In this document: piece by piece, positions 53,639-63,614 of the stretch | Layout: each line of letters opens with the position of its first letter | Position numbering within the stretch: the stretch's first letter is position 1 | Source: Bacteroides eggerthii | GTDB lineage: Bacteria > Bacteroidota > Bacteroidia > Bacteroidales > Bacteroidaceae | NCBI RefSeq assembly: GCF_025146565.1 | Contig: NZ_CP102258.1 | Coordinates: forward strand, 868,001-932,000 | DNA length: 64,000 bases | Direction: 5' to 3' | The notes under the pieces: generated by a model | Seen by the model: only the letters and a program-made list of their open reading frames with translations | The model's database searches: none | What the model was told of the DNA's origin: nothing | Position numbers and translations under genes: made by a program

Positions 53639-56600
53639 ATGAAAAACTCATTATTGTTATTTTTAATCTTTTTCTTACTCAGACCTTGTAATGCGATTTC
53701 TCGAGATTTTACGTTTAGTAATATCAATGAGTCATTTGGTATTTCTATGCGGGAAATAACCGCAGCAGTGCGTGACGATGATGGGTTTATTTGGGCTGCT
53801 TCGCGTTCGGGAGTCCTGCGTGTGGCATCCGATGATTATCGGCTTTACCAGCTTCCATTTGCTACAACCGATGTGCTGCAGCTTAAAATGGCCAGTCGGG
53901 GCAGTCTGTTGGTGGTTGCAACTCAAAATGGACAGGTCTTTCGCTATAATCGCATCCTGAATAAGTTCGAACAGTGGTTCACTCTTTCATCATTATTGGG
54001 CAATGATAATTGGGTCACTAATCTGTTGATAGATGTTGATGGGAAGGTGTGGATAAGTACTAGTATCGGTATCTTTTTTTGGACAGGTAAAGAAGTTGCT
54101 CGGGCATTTGATGATATGGCAGGTGTTTCTAATATTGCATTACTGGAGGATTGTCATGCATTGGCTTTTGTACAATCATCCATATATCATATTGATACCC
54201 GTAAACATACGTATACCAAATTGTGCGGTCATCTTCCCACTCTTATATCATCCGCCCGTTTTGATGCGCATGCCGGACGTGTCTGGGTGGGTACTTATGA
54301 TGCGGGATTATGGGAGTATGAACTTACCACTCAGACAGCCCGGAAAGTTGCGGTTCCGCATTTTCCACAACTAATTGTGCGGGATATTCTGATACCTGAC
54401 TCTACTTCCCTTTGGGTGGCCGTTGATGGAGGGGGGATATGGATACTTGATTCAAAAGCTTGTCGGGTACAGCAGGTAATACGAGAGGATGTTGACAAGC
54501 CTTCCTCTTTGAGGGGTAACAGTGTCTATTCTTTGCTGGCTGATAATCATAACCGGATATGGGTTGCTACCAATGGCGGAGGTTTACAATATACGGAGAC
54601 TGCAAGTGTTGATGTGGAGCATCTGATACATGGCATCAACAATTCGCAATCATTACATAATAATGAGGTAAATCACATCATGGCCGATAGCCGGGGAAAT
54701 CTTTGGATTGCAACGAATGATGGCATCAGTTTGCGTAACGCTAATACTCTTCAATGGCATCAGCTGTATAGTGGACGGCAGAGGGCCTTTTTATCACTGG
54801 CTGCCGATAAGAAAGGACATATTTATGCCGGTACTTATGGTGAAGGTGTTTACGTGCTGGATGAGGTTACGGGACGTGAGTTGCGTCATTATACAAGCGA
54901 TGATGGTAACATATTCGGGGCAGGTGGCTTTGTATTCGCTGCTTATACCGACAGTCAAGGAGATGTGTGGCTGGGTGGCGTAAGAGGCAGTGTGTATTGT
55001 TGCAATTCTGCCAGTGGAAAACTTCGCGCTTATGACACGCAACCCGTTTATTGTTTTGCGGAACTTTCACCCGGACAGATTTTGTTGGGATGCGCTTATG
55101 GCTTGTTGCTAATGGATAAAGAAACCGGAAAGTTTGATGTCCTTTTATCCGGTAATACGATACATGATATTGCTGTAGACGGACATACGATATGGGTTTG
55201 TACTTCAGGCAATGGTATGATAGGACTGGATATGCGTACAGCCAGACAAACACATATTACTACACAGCAGGGATTACCCAGTAATTATATCAAAAGCGTA
55301 TTGTTGGCCGATAATAATTTGTGGATAGGTACAGATAATGGAATATGCTGTTATAATCTTACCAATAAGCAAATACGAACTTTCGGCACCCAGCAGAATT
55401 TGGCAAATGTGTCGTTCAGTGTCAATGCAGCCTGCCAACTGCCGGATGGGAGATTAGCTTTCGGTAGCAACAGCGGTGCTGTGTTGTTTTATCCCGATAG
55501 GATTGATACAGTTTCTGCTTTGGGGCGTATTTATTTTTCGGATATACGCGTATCGGGCCGTTCCATTCGGGAAATAGCTGATTTTAATTTGTCTGTACCA
55601 ATTGACAGCCTTTCTGTGTTACATTTGAGTTATCCGCAAACTTCTTTCACCTTGTCGGTGCTTCCGTTGGGATGTGTCGGTAAGTCCGTTGCTTTTTCAT
55701 GGAAATTGATGGGGCAGGATCATGTGTGGAGTACTTATACGACCAGCCGGTATATCAACTATACCAATTTGCCGGCGGGAAAATATACATTATGTATCCG
55801 GTTATCCGATGGCAGTCTTTTGTCGGAGCGGCAGATGTCTATTGTTGTAGATCCTCCTTTTTGGAAAACGATATGGTTTCGATTGTTGCTGACAGTTGTA
55901 ATAATCGGAGTGTTATTTCTTGCAGTTCGCTATTATATGCAATACTTGCGCCGCCGTTATTCAGATGAGAAAATACGTTTCTTTACACGTATGGCACATG
56001 ATATACGTACCTCACTGATGCTTATTAAAGCGCCCATAGAGGAATTGCATAAAGAAAAGGAACTCTCATCGTGGGGAGCTAAGTGTTTGACTTTAGCTTC
56101 TGAACAAACTGCAAGATTATCTGATACGGCCACACAACTGCTCGATTTTGAAAAGCTTGATATCGGATGTGAACAACCTCAGTTTACAGATATCAGCCTT
56201 ACTGATTTGATAAGACGGCGTACCGGAATATATGCATCGTATGCGGCCGGACAGCAAATAGATCTTTTAGCTGATTTGACGCCGGAAGATTATTGGATAC
56301 AAGCCGATGCACGCATGCTTGAAAGGGTAGTTGATAATCTGCTTTCCAATGCGGTGAAGTATTCGTCCTCCGGTGGACGTGTTGAGGTATCTTTTATAGG
56401 AAAAACGGATGAGTGGATACTGCGTGTCAAGGATTATGGTATGGGGATCAGTAAAGCGGCGCAGCGTAAACTGTTTCGTGAGTTTTACCGAAGTGACAAT
56501 GTTGTAAACACACAAATAGTTGGTTCGGGGATTGGCTTGTTGATGACCAAAAAGTATGTCTCTATCCATAATGGGAAAATTGCCGTAACCAGTGAACTTG

Positions 56601-57466
56601 GTGTGGGGACGACTTTTGATGTAACTGTGCCTTTGAGACCTGCTTCTAAGACAAAAGCCGCTGATATTCCAGCTATTAGTAATAAAGTTGATGAGCCGGT
56701 AATGGATGATGTGGAAGCACATGATATGCATATTCTTATCGTAGAAGATAATCATGCTTTACGCGAGTTTATGGTACATCCGTTGCGTGAGCATTTTCGT
56801 GTGACTACTGCCGATGACGGGCAGCAGGCTTGGGAAATGATGAACGAATTGCAGCCTGATCTTGTGGTCTCCGACGTTGTTATGCCACGTATGGATGGTT
56901 TCGAGCTTTGCAGAAGGATCAAGTCTACTTATGAAACATCCCACATTCCTGTAATTCTGCTTACTGCCCTTTCTGATAAAACCAACCAATTGCATGGATT
57001 GGAATTGGGAGCGGATAACTATCTGACCAAACCATTTGATATGGCGTTGTTGGCAAGCCGTATCACGTCTATTATCCGCAATAGACGCACTGTACTTCAG
57101 AAGGCCATTGAGGTGAAACGTGATGATGCCCATTCTATTGTGGCAAATCGAATGAATGATGAGTTCATCAAGAAAGCGGTTGAATGTGTGCGTGCAAATA
57201 TTGCCAATGAGAATTTCGGTAAAGAGGATTTTGCATCTGCTCTTGCCTTGAGCCAGTCATTGCTTTATAAGAAAATCAAGGCGCTTACTAATTTGTCTGT
57301 GGTGGAATTTATCCGTTCAATTCGATTGAACTATGCGATGGAAAAACTTCGTTCGGGAGAATATAACGTGACAGAAGTGAGTGAGATGTGCGGGTTCAGT
57401 ACACCTGCGTATTTTAGTAAGGTCTTTAAGGAATATTTTGGAAAGACACCGACGGAAGTTATGTAA
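53639..57466 (+). CDS. Hybrid two-component system sensor/regulator
   Basis: A 1275-residue one-protein signalling system. A signal peptide (about 1-20) leads to a periplasmic double propeller of Reg_prop repeats (about 25-650, such as IWVATNGGGLQY and LWIATNDGISL) and a Y_Y_Y domain. A transmembrane helix (about 745-767), a HisKA domain with phospho-acceptor H787, a HATPase domain, a receiver with D1079 (VVSDVVMP) and a C-terminal AraC HTH follow. The H-box reads HDIRTSL, with serine where proline is usual. It senses oligosaccharides and activates the divergent esterase/GH43 operon and probably the SusC/SusD pair downstream. Confidence 0.95.
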   Translation: MKNSLLLFLIFFLLRPCNAISRDFTFSNINESFGISMREITAAVRDDDGFIWAASRSGVLRVASDDYRLYQLPFATTDVLQLKMASRGSLLVVATQNGQVFRYNRILNKFEQWFTLSSLLGNDNWVTNLLIDVDGKVWISTSIGIFFWTGKEVARAFDDMAGVSNIALLEDCHALAFVQSSIYHIDTRKHTYTKLCGHLPTLISSARFDAHAGRVWVGTYDAGLWEYELTTQTARKVAVPHFPQLIVRDILIPDSTSLWVAVDGGGIWILDSKACRVQQVIREDVDKPSSLRGNSVYSLLADNHNRIWVATNGGGLQYTETASVDVEHLIHGINNSQSLHNNEVNHIMADSRGNLWIATNDGISLRNANTLQWHQLYSGRQRAFLSLAADKKGHIYAGTYGEGVYVLDEVTGRELRHYTSDDGNIFGAGGFVFAAYTDSQGDVWLGGVRGSVYCCNSASGKLRAYDTQPVYCFAELSPGQILLGCAYGLLLMDKETGKFDVLLSGNTIHDIAVDGHTIWVCTSGNGMIGLDMRTARQTHITTQQGLPSNYIKSVLLADNNLWIGTDNGICCYNLTNKQIRTFGTQQNLANVSFSVNAACQLPDGRLAFGSNSGAVLFYPDRIDTVSALGRIYFSDIRVSGRSIREIADFNLSVPIDSLSVLHLSYPQTSFTLSVLPLGCVGKSVAFSWKLMGQDHVWSTYTTSRYINYTNLPAGKYTLCIRLSDGSLLSERQMSIVVDPPFWKTIWFRLLLTVVIIGVLFLAVRYYMQYLRRRYSDEKIRFFTRMAHDIRTSLMLIKAPIEELHKEKELSSWGAKCLTLASEQTARLSDTATQLLDFEKLDIGCEQPQFTDISLTDLIRRRTGIYASYAAGQQIDLLADLTPEDYWIQADARMLERVVDNLLSNAVKYSSSGGRVEVSFIGKTDEWILRVKDYGMGISKAAQRKLFREFYRSDNVVNTQIVGSGIGLLMTKKYVSIHNGKIAVTSELGVGTTFDVTVPLRPASKTKAADIPAISNKVDEPVMDDVEAHDMHILIVEDNHALREFMVHPLREHFRVTTADDGQQAWEMMNELQPDLVVSDVVMPRMDGFELCRRIKSTYETSHIPVILLTALSDKTNQLHGLELGADNYLTKPFDMALLASRITSIIRNRRTVLQKAIEVKRDDAHSIVANRMNDEFIKKAVECVRANIANENFGKEDFASALALSQSLLYKKIKALTNLSVVEFIRSIRLNYAMEKLRSGEYNVTEVSEMCGFSTPAYFSKVFKEYFGKTPTEVM

Positions 57467-57526
57467 GGATATTTAGTAGATTTCCTGAAATTAGGTTTTA
57501 TGGGAAATATACTTTATTTTTTTCTA

Positions 57527-58522
57527 TCAAAACGCGAGTTTATCATTTGGAAACGTCACTCCCCATTCCCGTCTCAGTTCATCCATTATACGCATGATGC
57601 GTAAGGTTTCACGATGGGGCATATAGGGTGACTCCAATAATCCCTGCTTCATGGCTTCGAAGCAGGCAATAACCTGATACTCGTAGCCTGTAATTTGAGG
57701 AGGTGCGGGGTATTCGGCAGTCAGGCGGTAATCCAGATCATAAACACGCGCCACTTCCGGATTGTTGATATTTTCTACGATGATATACCCTTTATCGCCT
57801 GAAATTATGCCCTTACGGTCACTTCGCGGATACATGGAACTGTTGAGCACTGCCATTCTCCGGTTACTAAAGAACTGCGTGATACTTTCTTGGTCATCCA
57901 TTCCCGTATCGGTTTTGGTGCAGGCGGATACAATGCGTTCTATCTCGTCTCCATAAATCATGGCAGCAAAGTTCAGCGCATATACGCCGAGATCAAGCAA
58001 AGTACCTCCTGCCAATTCGGGACGCTGCATTCGTTCCTTTTCCGAAACTGGGTAACAGAGATTAGCGGTCAGTATATAAGGATGTCCGATAACGCCCTGT
58101 CTTACCAACTCGATGATTTTGAGCGATAACGGCATATAACGGGTCCAAATTGCTTCGGTAATGAATACTTTGCGGTTTTCGGCAAGATTCAGTAAAACTT
58201 CGGCCTCGTAGGCATTGGCAGTGAATGCTTTTTCACAGAGTATGGGTTTATTGTGCTCAATGCAGAGGCGTGCATGTTCATAGTGTAAAGCATGAGGAGT
58301 GGCTATGTACACCAGTTCTACATCATCATCCTTAACCAGTTCTTCGTATGAGCCGTAACTACGGGCAATGCCATGCTTGGTGGCAAAATCATCAGCGTGC
58401 GCTTGTGTGCGCGAGGCTATGGCAAGACATTCGTAACCTTTCATTCCAGCCAGGGTGATTGCCATTTTCTCAGCAACCCAACCGGATCCAAGGATACCTA
58501 TGGTATGATTCTTTACATTCAT
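57527..58522 (-). CDS. Gfo/Idh/MocA-family oxidoreductase
   Basis: A 331-residue NAD(P)-dependent sugar oxidoreductase-like protein. The N-terminal Rossmann fold starts GILGSGWVAEKMA (about 9-21), and the family motif CEKAFT (about 94-99) takes the place of the more common EKP. The C-terminal alpha/beta domain has GGTLLDLGVYALNFA (about 171-185). The substrate is unknown. It is upstream on the minus strand from nothing but the HTCS 3' end and follows the alcohol dehydrogenase after 15 bp, so the two are an operon. Confidence 0.85.
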   Translation of the reverse strand: MNVKNHTIGILGSGWVAEKMAITLAGMKGYECLAIASRTQAHADDFATKHGIARSYGSYEELVKDDDVELVYIATPHALHYEHARLCIEHNKPILCEKAFTANAYEAEVLLNLAENRKVFITEAIWTRYMPLSLKIIELVRQGVIGHPYILTANLCYPVSEKERMQRPELAGGTLLDLGVYALNFAAMIYGDEIERIVSACTKTDTGMDDQESITQFFSNRRMAVLNSSMYPRSDRKGIISGDKGYIIVENINNPEVARVYDLDYRLTAEYPAPPQITGYEYQVIACFEAMKQGLLESPYMPHRETLRIMRIMDELRREWGVTFPNDKLAF

Positions 58523-58537
58523 GTTTATTCTGTCTTT

Positions 58538-59722
58538 TTACCGGTTTGCTTTCCAATAAATATCTATCATGTCCTGCATATTGAGAGGTTTGAAAGTACC
58601 GATGGTGTGTGCGTCGTTGTCACTGCAGATGCGTGCCATTGTTTGGATTTCCTCTTCCGTTGCCAGACGTCCTATCAGCTCGGGAATAGAGGTAGGCATG
58701 CCGATCGCATGGTAGAAACGTTCCATGGCTTCGATACCAGCGAGGGCGGTGTGTTCGGGAGAGGTGAAATCATTGGGCACTCCCATTACATTTACGGCAA
58801 AACGGGCGAAGCGGGTGGGGCGTAGCAGATAGACCGTACGTGCCCAGCTCCCCCAAATGGAGGCTAATCCGGCTCCATGCGCTACGTCGAACATACCGCT
58901 GAGCTCATGTTCCAGACAATGAGTAGACCAGTCTCCTACGGTGCCACATCCAGTCAGATCGTTGTGCGCCAGGCTACCTGCCCACATGATTTGTGCACGA
59001 CTGACGTAATCGTCCGGTGTATGCAGTACCTTGAAAACTGTTTCTTTCACTGTGCAGAGGATACTTTCCGCCACACTGTCCGTTATTTCCATATCATCTT
59101 CGTGTGAGAAGTAACGTTCCATAGTGTGCATCATGATATCCGTCACGCCGCAGGCTGTTTGATAAGCAGGCAAAGTGAAAGTACGTTCAGGATTCATTAC
59201 GGCGAATTTGCAGCGGAATATGTCGGTGCAGTAGTCTTTCTTCAATTTACCTTCGTCGTTGGTGATGACACTGCCATTACTCATTTCGCTGCCAGCAGCC
59301 GGAATGGTAAGTACTGTGGCTACGGGCAGGCAGGTTTCAGCTACGGCTTTACGGAGATAAAAGTCCCATACGTCACCTTCATAAGGTACTCCGATAGAGA
59401 TGGCTTTAGCAGAATCGATGACACTGCCGCCACCCACAGCAAGGATAAAATCCACACCTTCTTTCCGGCAGAGTTCCACGCCTTCGCGTACTTTCGCTAC
59501 ACGCGGATTGGGCACCACGCCACCCAGTGTGACATAGGCAATGCCTGCTTCTTGAAGCGAACGGCAGACCGCATCAAGTAATCCGGAACGTTTCGCACTC
59601 TGTCCGCCATAGTGCACCAAAACTTTTGTACCTTGATATTTATGGACAAGCTGTCCTGTTCGGGCTTCTGCTTCACGCCCGAATACGACTTCGGTAGGGG
59701 CGTAATAGTTGAAATCTTTCAT
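58538..59722 (-). CDS. Iron-containing alcohol dehydrogenase, BDH/YqhD-like
   Basis: A 394-residue group III alcohol dehydrogenase that would reduce aldehydes with NAD(P)H in the cytoplasm. Landmarks are the GGQSAKRSGL nucleotide-binding start (about 39-48), GGGSVIDSAKAIS (about 98-110), the metal-ligand region THCLEHELSG and DVAHGAGLASIWGSW. It is the first gene of a two-gene operon with the Gfo/Idh protein. Being next to a glycan locus, it may handle sugar-derived aldehydes; that is inference only. Confidence 0.9.
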   Translation of the reverse strand: MKDFNYYAPTEVVFGREAEARTGQLVHKYQGTKVLVHYGGQSAKRSGLLDAVCRSLQEAGIAYVTLGGVVPNPRVAKVREGVELCRKEGVDFILAVGGGSVIDSAKAISIGVPYEGDVWDFYLRKAVAETCLPVATVLTIPAAGSEMSNGSVITNDEGKLKKDYCTDIFRCKFAVMNPERTFTLPAYQTACGVTDIMMHTMERYFSHEDDMEITDSVAESILCTVKETVFKVLHTPDDYVSRAQIMWAGSLAHNDLTGCGTVGDWSTHCLEHELSGMFDVAHGAGLASIWGSWARTVYLLRPTRFARFAVNVMGVPNDFTSPEHTALAGIEAMERFYHAIGMPTSIPELIGRLATEEEIQTMARICSDNDAHTIGTFKPLNMQDMIDIYWKANR

Positions 59723-60005
59723 GTTGCTTTAGAACGGTTATAAATATTAATATGTGTTTGCGTTTATCTTACTTACTAAATCGAGAATACGAAAATATGT
59801 ATTTCCTGTGGATTATTCAAATGCATCATCGTTTTTTTAGGCTTTACACGAATTTTCTGTATTTATCTTTAGATTATCCGCATGATGTCCGTCTATAAGT
59901 TTTCGACCAAAGTCGATGTTATAATTGATAGCAGTGAGCGTCGGTCTATCAAAAAGTTTTCATTGAGATAGCCTCTGTTGAACTTATAGCAGACCTCATT
60001 GTCTG

Positions 60006-60176
60006 ATGGCTATTATCCAACGCAATTTGTATCTAAACCGTTCAACCTATAAGGTTCTACAGATTTTAAATATCTCATTAACGGATAAAACGCCTTTACC
60101 AGAGTTGTTCAATAAGACTAATTTCAATGATTTCAAAGAGCAATTTAGTACCCTTTTCATGGGGTTGTTTGATTAA
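60006..60176 (+). pseudogene. 3' remnant of a transposase gene (IS4-like)
   Basis: A 56-residue open frame reads MAIIQRNLYLNRSTYKVLQ, then ILNISLTDKTPLPELFNKTN and a short tail. This is the C-terminal end typical of Bacteroidetes IS4-type transposases (NRSTYxVLQILxISLTDKTPL). The frame is closed by a stop at 59979-59981 and the upstream part is too decayed to read. No terminal repeats are seen. The remaining 59723-60488 gap is AT-rich, holds nothing else I can name, and should include the promoter of the next SusC gene. Confidence 0.75.
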
Positions 60177-60488
60177 TATTTAATTCGTTCCGATTTTAAC
60201 GGAACATTAATGATAGAAAGTTTTTAATTATTTGTGACTAATATCTAAAAGTATAAGTATTATATTTAAAAATATAACATGAAAATTAAAATATTGTAGT
60301 TCTTTGCAACAAAAATATATTTTTATTAATTATCAAATTTGTTAAACCGTAAAAAAAATGCCTATGGAAAAATATTAAACACACACAAAAACATACTAAG
60401 ATTTACGTACTATAATCTATTTAGACATAGATTGTTTGACGATACTATTGAAAACACATTTTTTATTAAAATTATCAACTTTATACTT

Positions 60489-63400
60489 ATGAAAAACAAA
60501 GTTTTACTATTTTTTGCATTGGTGGTACTGTGCTGCTCTTCAGCATGGGCTCAGATTCAAATTAAAGGGACTGTCGTCTCGGAAAACGATTCCGAGCCGA
60601 TGATTGGAGTTGCGATTCTAGAGGTAGGAACTTCGAACGGAGTCATTACAGATTTGGATGGGAATTTCAATATTCAGGTAAAGAACGAAAACAGCCAACT
60701 GGAAGTGTCGTTTGTGGGATATAAAAAGCAGATAATCAAACTGCAGGGGCGCACTAACCTAAATGTGCGACTGGTTGAAGACACGAAAGTGTTGGATGAA
60801 GTGGTCGTTGTGGGTTATGGTGTGCAACGCAAGAGTGACCTTACCGGTTCGGTAGCTTCTGTAAAGGCTGATGAACTGAAAGGTTTGTCAACTACCGATG
60901 CTGCTGCTGCTTTGCAAGGTAAGGCAGCAGGTGTACAGATTTTGAATGGTTCTGGTAAACCAGGTCAAGGCGCATCAATCCGCGTTCGTGGTTATTCCTC
61001 AAACTCCAACAACATCGGTCCTTTGCTGATTGTTGATGGTTTGCAAGTTAGCTCTATCCAATACCTCGACCCTTCTATGATTGAATCAATGGAAGTATTG
61101 AAGGATGCTGCTTCGGCTGCCATCTATGGTGCTGAAGCAGGTAATGGTGTTGTTCTTATCACTACTAAATCAGGTGCGAAAGGACGAGGATCTATCACTT
61201 ATAGTGGTAAGTGGACTAAACAATCACTCGGAAGCGTGCCCAATTTGCTTAACGCTACTCAATTCAAGGACTGGATGACTATGCAGCTTGGTGCTGAATC
61301 TGTGAATGCTACTTTGGCTGATGCTCAGACTCAATACGGATGGGATCCTAATACCGATACAGACTGGTTAGATGCTTATTTCGAAGATACTTGGGCTCAA
61401 CAGCACACCCTTACTTTCCAAGGTGGTAACGACCGCGGCTCATACTTCCTGAGTGTGAACCATGTGAACCAAGACGGTATCGTTAAGGGTAGCAAAGATA
61501 AGTACGAACGTCTTACCGCTCAACTGAATGCCGATTATATGATTAAGGATTGGTTGAAAGTAGGTACCAACACCTCCATTGAAAAATGGAGTTCTCGTGG
61601 CATATCTGAACAAGGTTATGGTTCTTCATTCGAAATGCTTCTTTTGATTGACCCGTTAACTCCGCTCTATTGGACAAAACGAGAACAGATGTTGGGTGAA
61701 TATCGTAACTACTACGACCAAATTCAAGCAGGTAACTCTAACTACACTCTCTTTGGTGATGAAAATGGCTACTATGCCACTTCCTACTTCAATCAACGTC
61801 TTGCTGGTGGTAACCCCTTCTCACAACGCGACCGTTCTGAATCGCGCAACAGTGGTGTAAACGTTAATGGTACTGCTTACATGAACGTTACTCCTATCAA
61901 GCAAGTGACTTTCACTTCCCGTTTGGGTTATCGTATCTCCTTCAACAACGAATCTGACTGGCAATACCCCTACTACCTCAATGGTCAAACCAAAGGTGAT
62001 AACTACACTATCTCAGGCGCCAGTAGAAACTCTACTTGGTATCAATGGGAAAACTTCGTCAACTATAACGATATCTTCGCCGGCAAACACGCTGTAGGTG
62101 CCATGGCCGGTATGTCATATCGCCAAAGCGATTCAAATTATGTCAGCGCCAATGCTTCGGGTCCGGATATCCTTAAAGCTTATTCTCCCAACTTCATCTA
62201 CCTCGATTGCGTAAATGCTAATGATAAAACAGTAAAGAACATCGGCGGCATACCGGGTACTTCTCGCGCACTCTCTTACTTCGGTCGTGTAACTTATAGC
62301 TATGACAACCGCTATAGCGTTCAGGCTAACTTCCGTGCCGATGCCTTCGACTCTTCCAAACTTTCGAAAGACAACCGTTGGGGTAAGTTCTTCTCCGCAT
62401 CTGCAGGCTGGACATTCTCAAACGAAAGCTTCTTCAAAGATAGAGTTAATCCAAGCATCATGTCATATGGTAAGATACGTGCATCTTGGGGACAGAATGG
62501 TAACGTGAACGTATTGAAGAACTATGCATATATAGCTGGTATTAATACAAATGGACAATTCTATAACTATGGTTCAACAAGTGCCGTTACTTTAGGTTCA
62601 ATGCCTAACGGTATTGCCAACCCTAACTTGACTTGGGAAACTTCAGAACAAATCGACTTGGGTGCTGACTTCCGTTTCTTAAACAACAGATTGACCGTTG
62701 GTTTCGATTGGTACAAGAAAATTACTAAGGACTTGCTTGTAGATGCTCCCACTATGCCTGAATCAGGTGTTTCTACTATGACTGTAAACGCTGGTGAAGT
62801 TGAAAACAGCGGTTTCGAAGTAGAACTTAGTTGGAAAGACCATATCGGTGACTTCAAATATGGAATATCTGCTAACATGGCAACACTTCACAACGAAGTG
62901 ACTTACCTCGATCCATCTATCGAACGTATCGCTGGCGCAACTGTTGAAGGTGCATCTCCTGAAGCTGTTCGTTGTTACTTCGAAGAAGGCGAACCCGTAT
63001 GGTACATGCGCGGTTATAAGTATGCAGGCGTTGCTGCTGACGGTACTGCACAATACTACACCAAAGATGGTCAATTGACCAACGACCCACAAACTGAGGA
63101 CATGACTAACATAGGTTCTGGTCTTCCTACTTTGACTTACGGTATTACCTTGAATGCTGAATACAAGGGATTCGACTTCACTTTGTTCGGTACTGGTGCT
63201 GCCGGTAACGATATTTACTACGGTCTCTATCATACAGGCTACAACAACATAGCAGAAGATGTTTATAAAGACTTCAAGTCTGGCAAACTTCCTAATGCCT
63301 CTTCCGTAGCAGGTAGTGGTACATTCTGGCGTTCATCTGCCATGGTTTACAATGGCTCGTTCTTCAAGATCAAGCAAATTCAACTTGGTTACACATTGCC

Positions 63401-63593
63401 TAAGAGAATCACTAATAAAGCATTCATCGAAAACGCACGTGTTTACGTATCATTGGACGACTTCTTCACATTCACCAAGTATCCGGGTCTCGATCCTGAA
63501 ACTTGTACAAATGAATACAACTGTCCGGGTTTGGACAAGGGTGCATATCCTAACATGCGCAAGATGGTATTTGGCGTAAGTGTTACATTTTAA
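60489..63593 (+). CDS. SusC-like TonB-dependent transporter (second locus)
   Basis: A 1034-residue outer membrane transporter: signal peptide (about 1-20, ending CCSSAWAQ), regulatory-like domain (about 22-95, IKGTVVSENDSEPMIGVAILE), TonB box (DEVVVVGYGVQRKSDLTGS, about 102-120), plug and barrel ending in MVFGVSVTF. The ATG at 60489 is preferred to the TTG at 60339. Codons favour T or C in third position (GCT, GGT, AAC, TAC) more than in the first SusC gene, so expression level or origin differs. It probably imports the arabinose-rich glycan sensed by the upstream regulator. Confidence 0.93.
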   Translation: MKNKVLLFFALVVLCCSSAWAQIQIKGTVVSENDSEPMIGVAILEVGTSNGVITDLDGNFNIQVKNENSQLEVSFVGYKKQIIKLQGRTNLNVRLVEDTKVLDEVVVVGYGVQRKSDLTGSVASVKADELKGLSTTDAAAALQGKAAGVQILNGSGKPGQGASIRVRGYSSNSNNIGPLLIVDGLQVSSIQYLDPSMIESMEVLKDAASAAIYGAEAGNGVVLITTKSGAKGRGSITYSGKWTKQSLGSVPNLLNATQFKDWMTMQLGAESVNATLADAQTQYGWDPNTDTDWLDAYFEDTWAQQHTLTFQGGNDRGSYFLSVNHVNQDGIVKGSKDKYERLTAQLNADYMIKDWLKVGTNTSIEKWSSRGISEQGYGSSFEMLLLIDPLTPLYWTKREQMLGEYRNYYDQIQAGNSNYTLFGDENGYYATSYFNQRLAGGNPFSQRDRSESRNSGVNVNGTAYMNVTPIKQVTFTSRLGYRISFNNESDWQYPYYLNGQTKGDNYTISGASRNSTWYQWENFVNYNDIFAGKHAVGAMAGMSYRQSDSNYVSANASGPDILKAYSPNFIYLDCVNANDKTVKNIGGIPGTSRALSYFGRVTYSYDNRYSVQANFRADAFDSSKLSKDNRWGKFFSASAGWTFSNESFFKDRVNPSIMSYGKIRASWGQNGNVNVLKNYAYIAGINTNGQFYNYGSTSAVTLGSMPNGIANPNLTWETSEQIDLGADFRFLNNRLTVGFDWYKKITKDLLVDAPTMPESGVSTMTVNAGEVENSGFEVELSWKDHIGDFKYGISANMATLHNEVTYLDPSIERIAGATVEGASPEAVRCYFEEGEPVWYMRGYKYAGVAADGTAQYYTKDGQLTNDPQTEDMTNIGSGLPTLTYGITLNAEYKGFDFTLFGTGAAGNDIYYGLYHTGYNNIAEDVYKDFKSGKLPNASSVAGSGTFWRSSAMVYNGSFFKIKQIQLGYTLPKRITNKAFIENARVYVSLDDFFTFTKYPGLDPETCTNEYNCPGLDKGAYPNMRKMVFGVSVTF

Positions 63594-63614
63594 TTTTAAT
63601 TAATCGAAAGAGAT

